Counted from the stretch's first letter, positions 25,301-34,753 are shown. The stretch: 64,000 nt of DNA from Muribaculaceae bacterium (GCA_009775365.1 VSPM01000001.1:1-64000), one strand, 5' to 3'. Notes: generated from the letters alone by a model not told the origin. Made by a program: numbers and translations.

Positions 25301-26026
25301 TTAGAGAATAAATTCCACTTCCTTGAAAGCATAGTTTCTTACATCCCCTCCGGTGGTTTCAAGCGAAAGGATGCCATCGGGGGCTATCGACTTTATTCTT
25401 GCTTCAATACGTTCATTGGCTATACGGTCGAAAAACGTATACATGGCTCCGTCGCCACGCCATAGAGAATGCATGAATTCATCATGCAATTTATCCGGCA
25501 TCGCGGTCTGTGCCATCCTGATTTCCACTGCGTCGCCAAGCATAGATGCCATTTCAGGAATGAAATGCTCTTTGCCGGTGATTTGTTTCACCGACACAGG
25601 GTTTGGGGCATTGCTCACGAAGTCGGTCTGATTAATGTTAACTCCGATGCCGGCGATAGTGCGTGTTATCTCCCTGCCGAAAATAGAATGCTCGATAAGG
25701 ATTCCGCATATTTTCTTGTCGCCTGCATATATGTCGTTTGGCCATTTCACGGTGGCCTCTACGCCTAATTTCGAAAGGAAATCGACCACGGCAAGAGCTA
25801 TGGCCTCTGAAATCACAAACTGCTCTCGGGGTTTCACCCCCGCAGGATGCAGAAATGCCGATGCCGTGAGGTTCATTCCGGGCTCGGATTCCCAATAATT
25901 GCCTCGTTGCCCGCGCCCTGCAGTCTGTTCCGCGGCATAAATCAGGCATGGAGGCTCAAGCCCGTCGGAATTGCGGGCTACCCATGAGTTGGTTGAGTCG
26001 GTCTGCTGAATTTCGATTATATTCAT
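25301..26026 (-). CDS. birA: Biotin--[acetyl-CoA-carboxylase] ligase
   Basis: A 241-residue ligase that activates biotin with ATP and attaches it to the carrier protein of biotin-dependent carboxylases. The start TDSTNSWVARN, the biotin/ATP site AAEQTAGRGQRGNYWES and VKWPNDIYAGDKKICGILIE are all present, as is 'AGIGVNINQ'. There is no N-terminal DNA-binding domain, so it is the monofunctional type. It lies 25 bp after tsaE on the same strand. Confidence 0.93.
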   Translation of the reverse strand: MNIIEIQQTDSTNSWVARNSDGLEPPCLIYAAEQTAGRGQRGNYWESEPGMNLTASAFLHPAGVKPREQFVISEAIALAVVDFLSKLGVEATVKWPNDIYAGDKKICGILIEHSIFGREITRTIAGIGVNINQTDFVSNAPNPVSVKQITGKEHFIPEMASMLGDAVEIRMAQTAMPDKLHDEFMHSLWRGDGAMYTFFDRIANERIEARIKSIAPDGILSLETTGGDVRNYAFKEVEFIL

Positions 26027-26051
26027 AATCAGTAGAAGATGAGTGCCGGAT

Positions 26052-26459
26052 TCAGAATATGATACTCCTTGTGCCGTCGGGGTTTTCTGAAATATTTACT
26101 GTCACAGCCTCCTCCGGGAGAAGCGATCCTATCCTGTCGGGCCATTCTATCAGGCACAGATGGCCGGAATAGAAGTAGTCTTCCACTCCTATGTCGAGGG
26201 CTTCTTCGGGATATTCAAGCCGATAGAAGTCAAAATGATAAATCGGTTTCCCTGATTTGTCAAGATATTCATTGACAATGCTGAAAGTGGGGCTTCCTGA
26301 GTCATCGTCAGCTCCGAGAAGGCGGCACACTTCAGAAATAAACGTGGTTTTCCCCGCTCCCATGTCGCCCACGAAAGCAAACACCCTGTGGCCGCCGATG
26401 GCATCTATAAATGTCTTGGCTGCCGAAGGCAGGTTATCTAAACTGAAAGTTAATTCCAT
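26052..26459 (-). CDS. tsaE: tRNA threonylcarbamoyladenosine biosynthesis ATPase TsaE
   Basis: A 135-residue P-loop protein needed with TsaB and TsaD to make t6A37 in tRNAs that read ANN codons. Walker A is FVGDMGAGKTTF and the switch region contains GSPTFSIVNEY, then 'HFDFYRL' and 'CLIEWPDR'. The start is taken at ATG 26459, where family similarity begins; an in-frame start 33 bases upstream is less likely. Confidence 0.93.
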   Translation of the reverse strand: MELTFSLDNLPSAAKTFIDAIGGHRVFAFVGDMGAGKTTFISEVCRLLGADDDSGSPTFSIVNEYLDKSGKPIYHFDFYRLEYPEEALDIGVEDYFYSGHLCLIEWPDRIGSLLPEEAVTVNISENPDGTRSIIF

Positions 26460-26557
26460 AAAAGCAACGCCGGTGTGAGACCGACGCTGCAAATTTACAA
26501 AAAAATATTCATTCTCACTCCAATATGCTGCAAATTACCTAAGCGCCATGCAGACGC

Positions 26558-26866
26558 TCAATCTAAGGGCGCGAGAGGGCCTTTCACATACAGCATCTCT
26601 GTGCGCCTGGCGCATGTCTCGCAAGCAGGGTACACATATTTTCTTTTGTCGGATGAAAAGGCAATCGTGGCTACGGCTCCAGATGTAGCGGGGCGACAGC
26701 AAATCTCGTGGGCGCATTTTCCCGCTTTTTGTCCGGTTGATTTTTCCCAATAGCTTAGGCGTTTGTCGGCTTTCGCAGGCTCCCCAAGTTCAAAGGCTCC
26801 CATCACGTTTTTCACAACCACCGTCATTCCGTCGGCAATGATTTCATTGCAATCCTGCTTCTCCAT
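26558..26866 (-). CDS. Hypothetical Cys-containing small protein
   Basis: A 102-residue soluble protein with six Cys, several of them in close pairs (KCAHEICCRP and YPACETCARR). The CxxxCC and CxxC spacing suggests a metal site or a structural zinc, which is inference. It is followed by tsaE about 100 bp downstream. No family was recognised. The 288-bp stretch from 26867 to the next gene holds only promoter sequence for the dehydrogenase. Confidence 0.5.
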   Translation of the reverse strand: MEKQDCNEIIADGMTVVVKNVMGAFELGEPAKADKRLSYWEKSTGQKAGKCAHEICCRPATSGAVATIAFSSDKRKYVYPACETCARRTEMLYVKGPLAPLD

Positions 26867-27075
26867 TGTTGTGCTATGCTTAATCCTCGTTATAATTGAG
26901 TGCTACTTCATGTGCAGCCGGCGTAAGGGCTATGGCTGCGGCAATATAGTCATAACTGATTTATTACTCTTAAATTGTGTGAGCAAACCATAAAAAACGG
27001 CTGGAAAACTCTTGCCTAAATTTGTTGAGCGCGTTTTTTATTTTTTTGAGCCGTCAAGAATTGGGAGATTTTTAT

Positions 27076-27083
27076 TACATTTG
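27076..27083 (+). promoter_or_regulatory. -7 box of the dehydrogenase gene
   Basis: TACATTTG fits TAnnTTTG and lies about 70 bases before ATG 27155. The upstream half has no clear TTTG at the expected distance. Confidence 0.5.
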
Positions 27084-27154
27084 CAACTTAAAAGTTATTC
27101 ACAACCCTTTAAAAGTGGTTGAGGTAGTGAAAAGTATTGTATAAATCAAAAAGA

Positions 27155-28351
27155 ATGGGAAAAGTAGTGATTATCGGCGCCGGTGGCGTCGGAACCGTAG
27201 TGGCGGCAAAATGCGCCCAGAATCCTGACGTATTCTCTGAAATCGTCATCGCTTCTCGCACAAAGGAGAAGTGCGACCGTCTTGCTCAAAAGATCGGTGC
27301 GCCTAATATCTCCACAGACCAGGTTGACGCAAACTCGGTTGAGCAACTTTGCGAACTTTTCAACCGTCATAAGCCTGACATCTGTATCAATGTGGCTCTC
27401 CCTTATCAGGATCTCACAATCATGGAGGCTTGCCTTCAGTGTGGTGTGAATTATCTCGACACAGCTAACTATGAGCCTGAGGATGAGGCTCACTTTGAAT
27501 ACAGCTGGCAGTGGGCTTACCGTGAGAGATTCGAGAAGGCGGGGCTTACCGCAATTCTCGGTTGCGGATTCGACCCGGGTGTGTCGGCTGTGTTTGTGGC
27601 CTACGCCGCAAAGCATCATTTCTCGGAGATGCGCTATCTCGACATTGTTGACTGCAATGCGGGCAACCATGGCAAAGCCTTCGCCACAAACTTTAACCCC
27701 GAAATCAACATAAGGGAAATCACTCAGAAAGGTAAATACTGGGAAGACGGCAAGTGGGTGGAGACCGGGAATCTGGAGATTCATCGCCCTCTCAACTACC
27801 CGAATATCGGCGAGCGTGAGTCATATCTTCTCTATCACGAGGAGCTTGAAAGCCTTGTGCTAAATTTCCCGACTATTCGTCGTGCACGTTTCTGGATGAC
27901 TTTCGGACAGGAATATCTCACTCATCTCCGCGTGATTCAAGACATAGGCATGGCGCGAATCGACCCTGTGATGTATGAAGGGCGCGAGATTGTGCCTATC
28001 CAGTTCCTGAAGGCCGTGCTTCCCGATCCAGGTTCGCTCGGAGAGAACTACACCGGCGAAACCTCAATTGGATGCCGCATCTCCGGCCTTGACAAGCAGG
28101 GCAAGGAGTCAACCTATTACATCTACAACAACTGCTCGCATGAGGAGGCATACAAGGAGACCGGGGCTCAGGCTGTGAGCTACACCACAGGCGTGCCTGC
28201 AATGGTGGGGGCATACATGTTCCTCACCGGACAGTGGGTTAAGCCTGGTGTGCACAATGTAGAGGAGTTCGATCCGGATCCGTTCCTGGAGAAACTCTCA
28301 ATTTCCGGCCTGCCATGGCACGTGATTGTGGATGGCGACATAGAGCTCTGA
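27155..28351 (+). CDS. Saccharopine dehydrogenase-family protein, probable carboxynorspermidine dehydrogenase
   Basis: A 398-residue NAD(P)-dependent enzyme. The N-terminus is a Rossmann fold (VVIIGAGGVGTVVAAKCAQN), followed by 'VALPYQDLTIMEACL' and 'GVNYLDTANYEPEDE', then GCGFDPGVSAVFVAYA, all features of the carboxynorspermidine synthase/dehydrogenase branch rather than lysine saccharopine enzymes. It would reductively join aspartate semialdehyde to a diamine on the route to (nor)spermidine in the cytosol, a route known from Bacteroidales. ATG 27155 is chosen over an upstream TTG. It ends just before the GH31 gene. Confidence 0.85.
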   Translation: MGKVVIIGAGGVGTVVAAKCAQNPDVFSEIVIASRTKEKCDRLAQKIGAPNISTDQVDANSVEQLCELFNRHKPDICINVALPYQDLTIMEACLQCGVNYLDTANYEPEDEAHFEYSWQWAYRERFEKAGLTAILGCGFDPGVSAVFVAYAAKHHFSEMRYLDIVDCNAGNHGKAFATNFNPEINIREITQKGKYWEDGKWVETGNLEIHRPLNYPNIGERESYLLYHEELESLVLNFPTIRRARFWMTFGQEYLTHLRVIQDIGMARIDPVMYEGREIVPIQFLKAVLPDPGSLGENYTGETSIGCRISGLDKQGKESTYYIYNNCSHEEAYKETGAQAVSYTTGVPAMVGAYMFLTGQWVKPGVHNVEEFDPDPFLEKLSISGLPWHVIVDGDIEL

Positions 28352-28392
28352 AAAGCAGACAACTCAAACTAATAAATTCTTACGTCTTTCTT

Positions 28393-30822
28393 GTGAACAA
28401 CAGATATTTGATTGCGATGGCGGCTGGAGCGGCCGCCATCGCCATTTATACAGGGGCATATGCCAATGGCGCCGAGATAAGAGAGGTGAAAGGGGGATAT
28501 GAAGTGCAGACAGATGCCGGCATTGTGTCGGTGCAGCCGTTCACTTCCGAAATTTTTCGCGTGACATCACTTCCCAAGGGGTCGCAGCTCGTCTACACGC
28601 CTTCGCAATCGGCAGTGCTGGCTCCCGTGAAGGCCGATGTGCGCACAACCGCCACTCCTGATGCGTTTTTCATATCGTCTCCTTCCACCACCGTCAGGAT
28701 TGACCGCGCTTCGGGGCGTGTCACTTTCCATGATCCCAACGGCAACCTCATTCTTTCAGAGTTAAAGGGTGTAGACAATTCCGGCGATGTCAAGACTGTG
28801 ACATTCGCAGGCGATATGTCGGAGGCTATATATGGAGCCGGAGAGAGGGGGCATTCCCTAAATCTTAACGGCGATTCGCTTGCAATGTATAACCGCCAGA
28901 ATTATGGCTACACCGCCGGCGACCCACGGATATCGCAGATGGGAATCACTATGCCCTATTTTGTGTCAGACATGGGATATGGAGTGCTTTTTGACGATTA
29001 CAATGAGGCAGGGCTCACTCTTGGCGACACTATAAAGTATTCTTCAGCCACACCAAAGCCTCTTTCATATTATTTTATTAACGGTGAAGGCACTTTGGCC
29101 GGCGTTACCGAAGGCTACACCCTTCTCACAGGGCGCCAGAATCTTCCGCCTTTCTGGGGACTTGGATATATCACCTCCAAATATGGCTATCATAATCAGA
29201 AAGAGGCGATAGGAGCTATTGACTCTCTCAAGACTCGCGGCTATCCGGTAGACGGCATGGTGCTCGACCTTTATTGGTATGGCGTGGAAACCGACATGGG
29301 TCGCCTCGAATGGGACAAGAAGCAATGGCCTGACCATAAGAAGATGCTTTCCGATTTGAAAGAGAGGGGAGTGAACATGGTGTTGATCTCTCAGCCTTAT
29401 GTTAATAAGAATGGGGCTATCGACAATTATAACTATCTTTCAGAGCGCGGTATGCTGGCAAAAGACTCTCTGGGCCGCACTCATGATGTGACCACATGGG
29501 TGGGCGACGCCGGAATGATAGATGTGAGCAACCCCGATACGCGCGAATGGCTTTGGAACCGATTGAAAGGGCTCACTGAAGAGGGCGTGGCCGGATGGTG
29601 GGGCGACCTCGGAGAGCCGGAGGTTCATCCGCGTTCTATTGTGCATGCCAACGGCGAGACTGCGCCTCAATATCACAATGTGTATTGCAATGAATGGTCT
29701 CGTCTGATTTATGAAGGGCTGCGCAAGGATTTCCCCGACTTGCGCCCGCTCCTGATGATGCGCGGCGGCACGGCGGGACTCCAGCGTTACAGCGTGTTCC
29801 CTTGGACAACAGACGTGTCGCGCTCCTGGGGCGGTTTTCAGCCGCAGGTGAACCTCATGCTTAGTTCCGGCCTTTCCGGTCTGGGCTATATGAGTTCCGA
29901 CCTTGGAGGGTTTGCTGTCGACCCTGAGCATCCGCGTGACGAGGAGCTATATGTGAGATGGGTGCAGATGGGTGCGTTCACACCGTTTATGCGCACACAT
30001 GCCCAGCAGCAGCCGGAGCCTTACCATTACCCTGCTCAGGAAGAGATTCTAAAGAAATTCATAAGAATGCGCTACGAGTGGCTGCCATATAACTATACCC
30101 TCGCTTATGAAAACGCCACAAAGGGCTGGCCTTTGGCTCGTCCGTTGAATTTCTCGGGCGATAATCCCGGCGACAAGTATTCCACCGTCACCGACGAATA
30201 TCTATGGGGCAGCAATGTGCTTGTGGCTCCGGTCATGGAGCAAGGTGCGCGCAGGCGCAGGGTTGTGTTCCCCGCCGGAGAGTGGATTAACTGGAATGAT
30301 CCCACTTTGCGCTATCACGGAGGCACGGAGGCTACTGTGAATGCTCCGCTCGACGAACTTCCGATGTTTGTGCGGGCAGGATCGTTCATCCCTCAATATG
30401 ACAAGCGAATCGAGAATGTCGGACAGTATGACCCGCAGCAGCTCACGGTGCGCTATTACCCATCGCCGGTGGAGACTGAATATGTGCTTTATGATGACAA
30501 CAGGATTTCTCCCGCTTCATTGAGCGATGGCGCCTATCAGCTTACATTTTTCAATGGAGAGAAGAAAGGCGACAAGATAATAATCTCGCTGCGTACTAAC
30601 GGAGGAAAATACGAAGGAATGCCGTCAGTGAGGATGATTACGCTCGACATAATAGACGTTCCGCGTCCGGCAAGCGTGTCGCTTTCAGACGGCACACCCA
30701 TGCAGGAAGCCGTCTCTGTGAAAGCCATACGCCAATATGGCTGGGCCTACGATGCCTCCACGCGCACACTCTCTGTGCGTTTCCCCTGGACCTACGCCCC
30801 CCTCGGAATCCAGGTGAACTGA
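28393..30822 (+). CDS. Glycoside hydrolase family 31 (alpha-glucosidase type), exported
   Basis: About 809 residues if started at GTG 28393, which gives a signal peptide (YLIAMAAGAAAIAIYTGAYA); ATG 28417 is the alternative and trims it. The GH31 beta-sandwich comes first, with 'YGAGERGHSLNLNGD'. The barrel shows LDLYWYGVETDMG, the nucleophile Asp in GWWGDLGEPE and the likely acid/base Asp in WTTDVSRSWGG. C-terminal beta domains follow (LPMFVRAGSFIPQ). Members cut alpha-glucosides such as maltose- or isomaltose-type sugars; the exact linkage cannot be told. Periplasmic or surface location expected. No PUL partners adjoin. Confidence 0.9.
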   Translation: MNNRYLIAMAAGAAAIAIYTGAYANGAEIREVKGGYEVQTDAGIVSVQPFTSEIFRVTSLPKGSQLVYTPSQSAVLAPVKADVRTTATPDAFFISSPSTTVRIDRASGRVTFHDPNGNLILSELKGVDNSGDVKTVTFAGDMSEAIYGAGERGHSLNLNGDSLAMYNRQNYGYTAGDPRISQMGITMPYFVSDMGYGVLFDDYNEAGLTLGDTIKYSSATPKPLSYYFINGEGTLAGVTEGYTLLTGRQNLPPFWGLGYITSKYGYHNQKEAIGAIDSLKTRGYPVDGMVLDLYWYGVETDMGRLEWDKKQWPDHKKMLSDLKERGVNMVLISQPYVNKNGAIDNYNYLSERGMLAKDSLGRTHDVTTWVGDAGMIDVSNPDTREWLWNRLKGLTEEGVAGWWGDLGEPEVHPRSIVHANGETAPQYHNVYCNEWSRLIYEGLRKDFPDLRPLLMMRGGTAGLQRYSVFPWTTDVSRSWGGFQPQVNLMLSSGLSGLGYMSSDLGGFAVDPEHPRDEELYVRWVQMGAFTPFMRTHAQQQPEPYHYPAQEEILKKFIRMRYEWLPYNYTLAYENATKGWPLARPLNFSGDNPGDKYSTVTDEYLWGSNVLVAPVMEQGARRRRVVFPAGEWINWNDPTLRYHGGTEATVNAPLDELPMFVRAGSFIPQYDKRIENVGQYDPQQLTVRYYPSPVETEYVLYDDNRISPASLSDGAYQLTFFNGEKKGDKIIISLRTNGGKYEGMPSVRMITLDIIDVPRPASVSLSDGTPMQEAVSVKAIRQYGWAYDASTRTLSVRFPWTYAPLGIQVN

Positions 30823-30842
30823 ACAACATTATAAAATCAATG

Positions 30843-30912
30843 CCTCTCCTTGTGGCTGCAAAGGCAACTGCTTTATTGCCTGCGGAGCCACAAGGAGGGG
30901 CTTTGATTTACA
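30843..30912 (+). terminator. Terminator of the GH31 gene
   Basis: Arms CCTCTCCTTGTGGCT and AGCCACAAGGAGGGG pair with one G-T wobble; an inner short stem lies in the loop. A weak T-rich tail (CTTTGATTT) follows. Between 30913 and 31088 I see only AT-rich sequence. Confidence 0.7.
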
Positions 30913-31088
30913 GATAAAAATGGTGGCGGGAATAATGTTTCCTATAGATGACTTCCTTTTGGAATCTATTGTAAGGGTGTTTTTATTGTTTGATTAATAG
31001 CTCGTTATTATTTTAGATATATTTGTAGACTGTTGTTTTTATGCTAATTTGACATTAATACATAAATTTGCGCTATAGTTAATTTCTA

Positions 31089-31958
31089 AGAGATTGTCTA
31101 AAAATTAGTGCGAAATAATGTTATTAGGCATAACAAACCCTCAATCAGAGTGTTGAAGGAGAAAAGACTAATATTATGCACGAAATCAATCTCTATCAGA
31201 CACATCTGACCGAGGGTCAGTGGTCTTATATAAACAAAGAATTCCTTGAAAATGATAGACGCAAGAGAAAATATTCACTACAATCAGTTTTTGAAGCTAT
31301 CCTCTACCTATTGGTCAGCGGTTGTCAATGGCGAAGGTTGCCTCACGACTATCCCGCGTGGAAAAGTGTCTATTATTACTACCATAAATGGAGACAAGAG
31401 GGTCGTGTCGAGCATTTCCTTGAGAAACTCGTCAGAAAGATACGTCGCAAACGCGGCCAGGCATCAAGTCCGAGTGTTGGCGCGATGGATGCCCAAAGTG
31501 TCAAATGGGGTAGCCGACATGGAGATAACGGATATGACGGCAACAAAAAAGTCAAGGGTGTCAAAAAGAATATCATCACCGACCGCAATGGCTTCATCCT
31601 TGCGAGGAAAGTATGTAACGCCGGTATTCACGATTCAAGAATGGCTCATGATCTATGCGGACTGGCGGATGATGTATGGGAAGACCTGCGCAAGGTATTG
31701 TCCGACCGAGGGTATCGGGGAGACGTGGGCAAAGACATTGAAAAAGACTTCGGCATCGAGCTTGAGGCATCCAATACCCCCAATGGAGTTAAGGGATTCC
31801 TGCCAAAGCCGCTCAGATGGGTGGTTGAGAGGACTTTCGCATGGCTTTACTCTTGCCGCAGACTCGCCCGGAACTATGAGATACTGAATGAATCAGCGGA
31901 AGAAATGATTGATTTCGCTGCCATAAAATTTTTAATCAATAAAATTTAGACAATCTCT
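31089..31958 (+). mobile_element. IS5-family insertion sequence, apparently intact
   Basis: An 870-bp element with perfect 14-bp terminal inverted repeats (AGAGATTGTCTAAA at 31089 and its complement ending at 31958), flanked on both sides by TA (31087-31088 and 31959-31960), consistent with a 2-bp target duplication. It contains one full transposase gene. It sits between the GH31 gene and ferritin without breaking either. Confidence 0.9.
31176..31949 (+). CDS. IS5-family transposase
   Basis: A 257-residue DDE transposase. The N-terminal domain (YLLVSGCQWRRLPHDYPAWK) is the usual IS5-type start. Catalytic residues are visible as MDAQSVKWG (first Asp), LSDRGYRGD (second Asp) and RWVVERTFAW (Glu), with 'GYDGNKKVKGVKKNIITD' between. 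It is a single uninterrupted frame, so the element may be active. The stop lies nine bases before the right end of the element. Confidence 0.93.
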   Translation: MHEINLYQTHLTEGQWSYINKEFLENDRRKRKYSLQSVFEAILYLLVSGCQWRRLPHDYPAWKSVYYYYHKWRQEGRVEHFLEKLVRKIRRKRGQASSPSVGAMDAQSVKWGSRHGDNGYDGNKKVKGVKKNIITDRNGFILARKVCNAGIHDSRMAHDLCGLADDVWEDLRKVLSDRGYRGDVGKDIEKDFGIELEASNTPNGVKGFLPKPLRWVVERTFAWLYSCRRLARNYEILNESAEEMIDFAAIKFLINKI

Positions 31959-31996
31959 TAGAGAGTTTAAAAGATGTTGGCTTTGTTAATGGTGAT

Positions 31997-32040
31997 AAAA
32001 ATCAAGAGGGCAGTCTTGAGATTTGACTGTCCTCCTGATT
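31997..32040 (-). terminator. Terminator of ferritin gene
   Basis: Arms at 32000-32015 and 32025-32040 pair with two wobble/mismatch positions around a 9-base loop; on the minus strand the stem runs into TTTTTATC. Confidence 0.7.
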
Positions 32041-32063
32041 TAGTTTCTTCTTTGAGGGATTGG

Positions 32064-32579
32064 TTACTTGCTGAGTAGGGCGGGGGCTTTGTAAGTGCGC
32101 TTTGCAAGCTCGGCATCGATCTGATAGATGCCTGTGCCGTCTTCGCCAACGAGTGTGAAGTTGTCGATGAGATCTTGTGCAGTCTCTTCTTCTTCAACCT
32201 GCTCTGCTATGAACCAGTTGAGCATCTGACGAGTAGCGAAGTCCTTTTCCTCTTCTGCGAGTGCGTAGAGGTTGTTGATGAGAGAAGTTACCTGGCGCTC
32301 GTGAGCGAGAGTTGCGGCAAAAGCCTCAAGAGGTGATGCCCATTCTGAAGGAACTTCTTTGATGGGGGAAAGAACCACTTTCGCACCGCGTGCATTCAGA
32401 TAGTTGATGAAGATCTGAGCATGAGCGAATTCTTCTTTAAACTGGATGCGGAACCAGTTGGCGATTCCTTTGCGCCCGATCGACTCAAAGTGATTGGCCA
32501 TGGAGAGGTAAAGATAACCTGACCAGAACTCCCAGTTGATCTGGGCGTTGATGGCGCTGCTGATTTTGTTGCTGATCAT
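32064..32579 (-). CDS. ftnA: Ferritin
   Basis: A 171-residue ferritin that oxidises and stores iron in a 24-subunit cytosolic shell. Ferroxidase ligands are visible: Glu in NWEFWSGYLYLSMA, the EEFAHAQ motif (E-x-x-H), and Glu/Gln in 'HERQVTSLI' and 'WFIAEQVEEEETA'. Length is typical. In Bacteroides such ferritins respond to oxygen and peroxide; no regulator site was recognised here. Confidence 0.94.
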   Translation of the reverse strand: MISNKISSAINAQINWEFWSGYLYLSMANHFESIGRKGIANWFRIQFKEEFAHAQIFINYLNARGAKVVLSPIKEVPSEWASPLEAFAATLAHERQVTSLINNLYALAEEEKDFATRQMLNWFIAEQVEEEETAQDLIDNFTLVGEDGTGIYQIDAELAKRTYKAPALLSK

Positions 32580-32999
32580 TGTTAGTATTTTTAAGTTTAA
32601 TGCAAATGCATTGATGCTCTATCAATATTTTCATTGCCGCATATTGTGCCGGGCCTGCATCACAGGAAGTGAAATCTTTTAATATGTTCAAGACTTCTCA
32701 CGAGGAGAAGGAGGGTTCCCGACAGGCTGCTGCGGCGGAATCTGGAGGAGATGGTTAAGTGAGACATAACAATAACGTTTAACGGTTAAAAATATTCTTA
32801 AAACCGGTTCCCGCTCGCAAAGAAAACTGCGGTCTTCCGTATATTTGCCAAACATCATATAGGCATAAAAGGTTGCCTTCTAAACATTTTTTAAGAGTTT
32901 TAAAAATCGGATTATAATTGCATATGCCGATTTTTATTCCCATATTTGCATGGTCGCTTTGGAGAAATATTCCAGGTGAATGTAAAAAATGACACGTCT
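32580..32999. other. Intergenic region, 420 bp
   Basis: Holds the upstream regions of ferritin (minus) and of the epimerase (plus). TATATTTG near 32852 and CATATTTG near 32941 are possible -7 boxes for the plus strand. A short open frame ends at about 32756 (tail rich in Glu, Ala and Gly) but has no convincing start. No RNA gene was recognised. Confidence 0.4.
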
Positions 33000-33893
33000 A
33001 TGATTCTGATAACAGGTGCCTCAGGGATGCTTGGAGGATATGTGAGAGAACAATTCAGCGGAGAAAAAATAGCCACGCTCGGGAGGAGTGAGGGTGACAC
33101 TTACAGGTGTGACCTGACGAAGGGAGTGCCTGATTTTGGGAATGAACGTTTTGATCTGGTGGTGCATTGCGCCGGAACGGAATTGGATTCTGATGCGAGG
33201 TCTCTGAATTTTGACGGCACGCGCAGCCTTCTGCAGGCGTTGGAAGAGAATCCTCCGAAATATTTTGTGTATGTAAGCAGTTGCAAGGTTTATAGCCCGG
33301 AAGGTGAGAACCTGGATGAGGAGTCAAACCTGTGGGCGTTGGGAGAGGCCGGAGAGTCAAAGGCAAGCGCGGAGACGGAGGTGAAGCGGTGGGCCGGAAA
33401 CAAAGGGACGGTGCTAACGATTATTCGCCCTGCGAGAATGTTTGGTAAAGGGGTAGGAGGCGACACGCTGCGCCTTTTTAATGATGCCCTAAGCGGATGG
33501 TATGTCCATATCAGAGGCAACAATGCCCGGGTAAGCCTTGTGTCTGCTCTCGATGTGGCGAAAGGGATAAAGATGGTGTATAAAGAGGGTGGTGTGTATA
33601 ATGCGGCCGACGGAGTCAATCCACGGTTTATTGATATGGTGGAGGCAATGACGGCTAATGCCGGGGCCATGAAGCGCATGACGCACCTTCCTGCATCATG
33701 GGCGGAATGGGTATGGAGGCTTGGAAGATGGATTCCGGCAATCGACCGCAACTTGAACCCCAAAGTGGCCGGACAGCGAATGAAAACGCTCACAATCAAT
33801 GGGGAAAAACTTGCCGAGCATGGCGGATTCAATTATTTTGACACGTTGGAGGTTATTTCAAGAACATCAAAAGACTATCCTTATGAAGATTGA
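33000..33893 (+). CDS. NAD-dependent epimerase/dehydratase (extended SDR)
   Basis: A 297-residue protein from ATG 33000, where the nucleotide-binding strand begins (MILITGASGMLGGYV). The open frame extends upstream without support. The catalytic segment has FVYVSSCKVYS, in which the usual Ser/Thr and a Tyr are present, and a Lys-containing 'ESKASAETEVKRW', with the expected Y-x-x-x-K altered. 'IIRPARMFGKG' follows. It probably acts on a nucleotide sugar. It overlaps the next gene by 11 bp, suggesting coupling and a shared surface-glycan role. Confidence 0.78.
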   Translation: MILITGASGMLGGYVREQFSGEKIATLGRSEGDTYRCDLTKGVPDFGNERFDLVVHCAGTELDSDARSLNFDGTRSLLQALEENPPKYFVYVSSCKVYSPEGENLDEESNLWALGEAGESKASAETEVKRWAGNKGTVLTIIRPARMFGKGVGGDTLRLFNDALSGWYVHIRGNNARVSLVSALDVAKGIKMVYKEGGVYNAADGVNPRFIDMVEAMTANAGAMKRMTHLPASWAEWVWRLGRWIPAIDRNLNPKVAGQRMKTLTINGEKLAEHGGFNYFDTLEVISRTSKDYPYED

Positions 33894-34752
33894 AAAAATA
33901 CAAAATTTTGCGGGCACATTGGCGGCATCGGCGGCATCGCTGATAAAAGTGGCGTTGATGTCGAAGGGGGTATCGCCGCAGAGCAGTGCAGGAGAAGGAA
34001 GGTCGGTTGTTGTGATGGGTAATGGCCCCTCTTTGCGCAAGACAATAGATGAGGATGGGGAATGGCTTTGTTCTCATGACCTTATGGCTGTGAACTTCGC
34101 GGCTAACACACCGGATTTTTTCAAACTTAGACCTCGCTTTTATGTTATGGCTGACGGTCACTTTTTCTCGGGTAATGCCACTGACCCTAATGTGGCCCGT
34201 TTGTGGGGAGAGCTTGGCAAAGTGAGCTGGAAGATGTCTTTATGGGTGCCTTCGAAATGCCGGCATCTCGCAAAAGCCTTGGTGATAGGTAACAGCAATA
34301 TAGAGTTGAAAACATTCAATCTCACGCCAGTGGAGGGGGCCGGATGGCTGAAGCGTGTGTTGCTCGATTCAGGACTGGGAATGCCGAGGCCGCGAAATGT
34401 GATGATTCCGGCAATAATGGTTGCCATGCGAGAGGGTTACAAGAAAATTTACCTGTGCGGAGCCGACCACACCTGGACGCAGACCCTGAGTGTGGATGAT
34501 GAGAACTTTGTGGTCAGTGTTCAGCCCCATTTCTATAAGGATAATGATGATGAGCATAAGCGTGTGCGCGCCGCCTATGCCGGATTGCATCTTCATGATG
34601 TGCTCGGAAGCATGTCCATAGCGTTTCGCAGTTATTGGGAGCTGGCTGACTATGCGCGAAAACGGGGAGTGGAGATAGTGAACGCCACCCCCGGCTCGAT
34701 GATTGATGCCTTCCCCAGGAGGAGTGTTTGCGGAAGAGAGCCCTTACGGTAG
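33883..34752 (+). CDS. Possible glycosyltransferase (DUF115/GT42-like), uncertain
   Basis: A 289-residue protein from ATG 33883 inside the end of the epimerase gene. After a 40-residue lead it shows SVVVMGNGPSLRKTID, then DLMAVNFAANT and RFYVMADGHFF, a pattern shared by DUF115-type and GT42-type (sialyltransferase-like) proteins: a G-N-G-P-S loop for the sugar nucleotide. Later KKIYLCGADHTWTQ and two His follow. Coupling to a nucleotide-sugar epimerase supports a role in surface polysaccharide. The family call is tentative. Confidence 0.55.
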   Translation: MKIEKIQNFAGTLAASAASLIKVALMSKGVSPQSSAGEGRSVVVMGNGPSLRKTIDEDGEWLCSHDLMAVNFAANTPDFFKLRPRFYVMADGHFFSGNATDPNVARLWGELGKVSWKMSLWVPSKCRHLAKALVIGNSNIELKTFNLTPVEGAGWLKRVLLDSGLGMPRPRNVMIPAIMVAMREGYKKIYLCGADHTWTQTLSVDDENFVVSVQPHFYKDNDDEHKRVRAAYAGLHLHDVLGSMSIAFRSYWELADYARKRGVEIVNATPGSMIDAFPRRSVCGREPLR

Positions 34753-34753
34753 T

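Noticed and set aside
31246..31887. Second overlapping frame within the IS element (213 codons)
   Set aside because: The other frame holds the complete DDE transposase; this one has no transposase motifs.
32615..32758. Short open frame ending in a Glu/Ala/Gly-rich tail before the epimerase gene
   Set aside because: There is no supported start and no similarity I recognise; probably chance.
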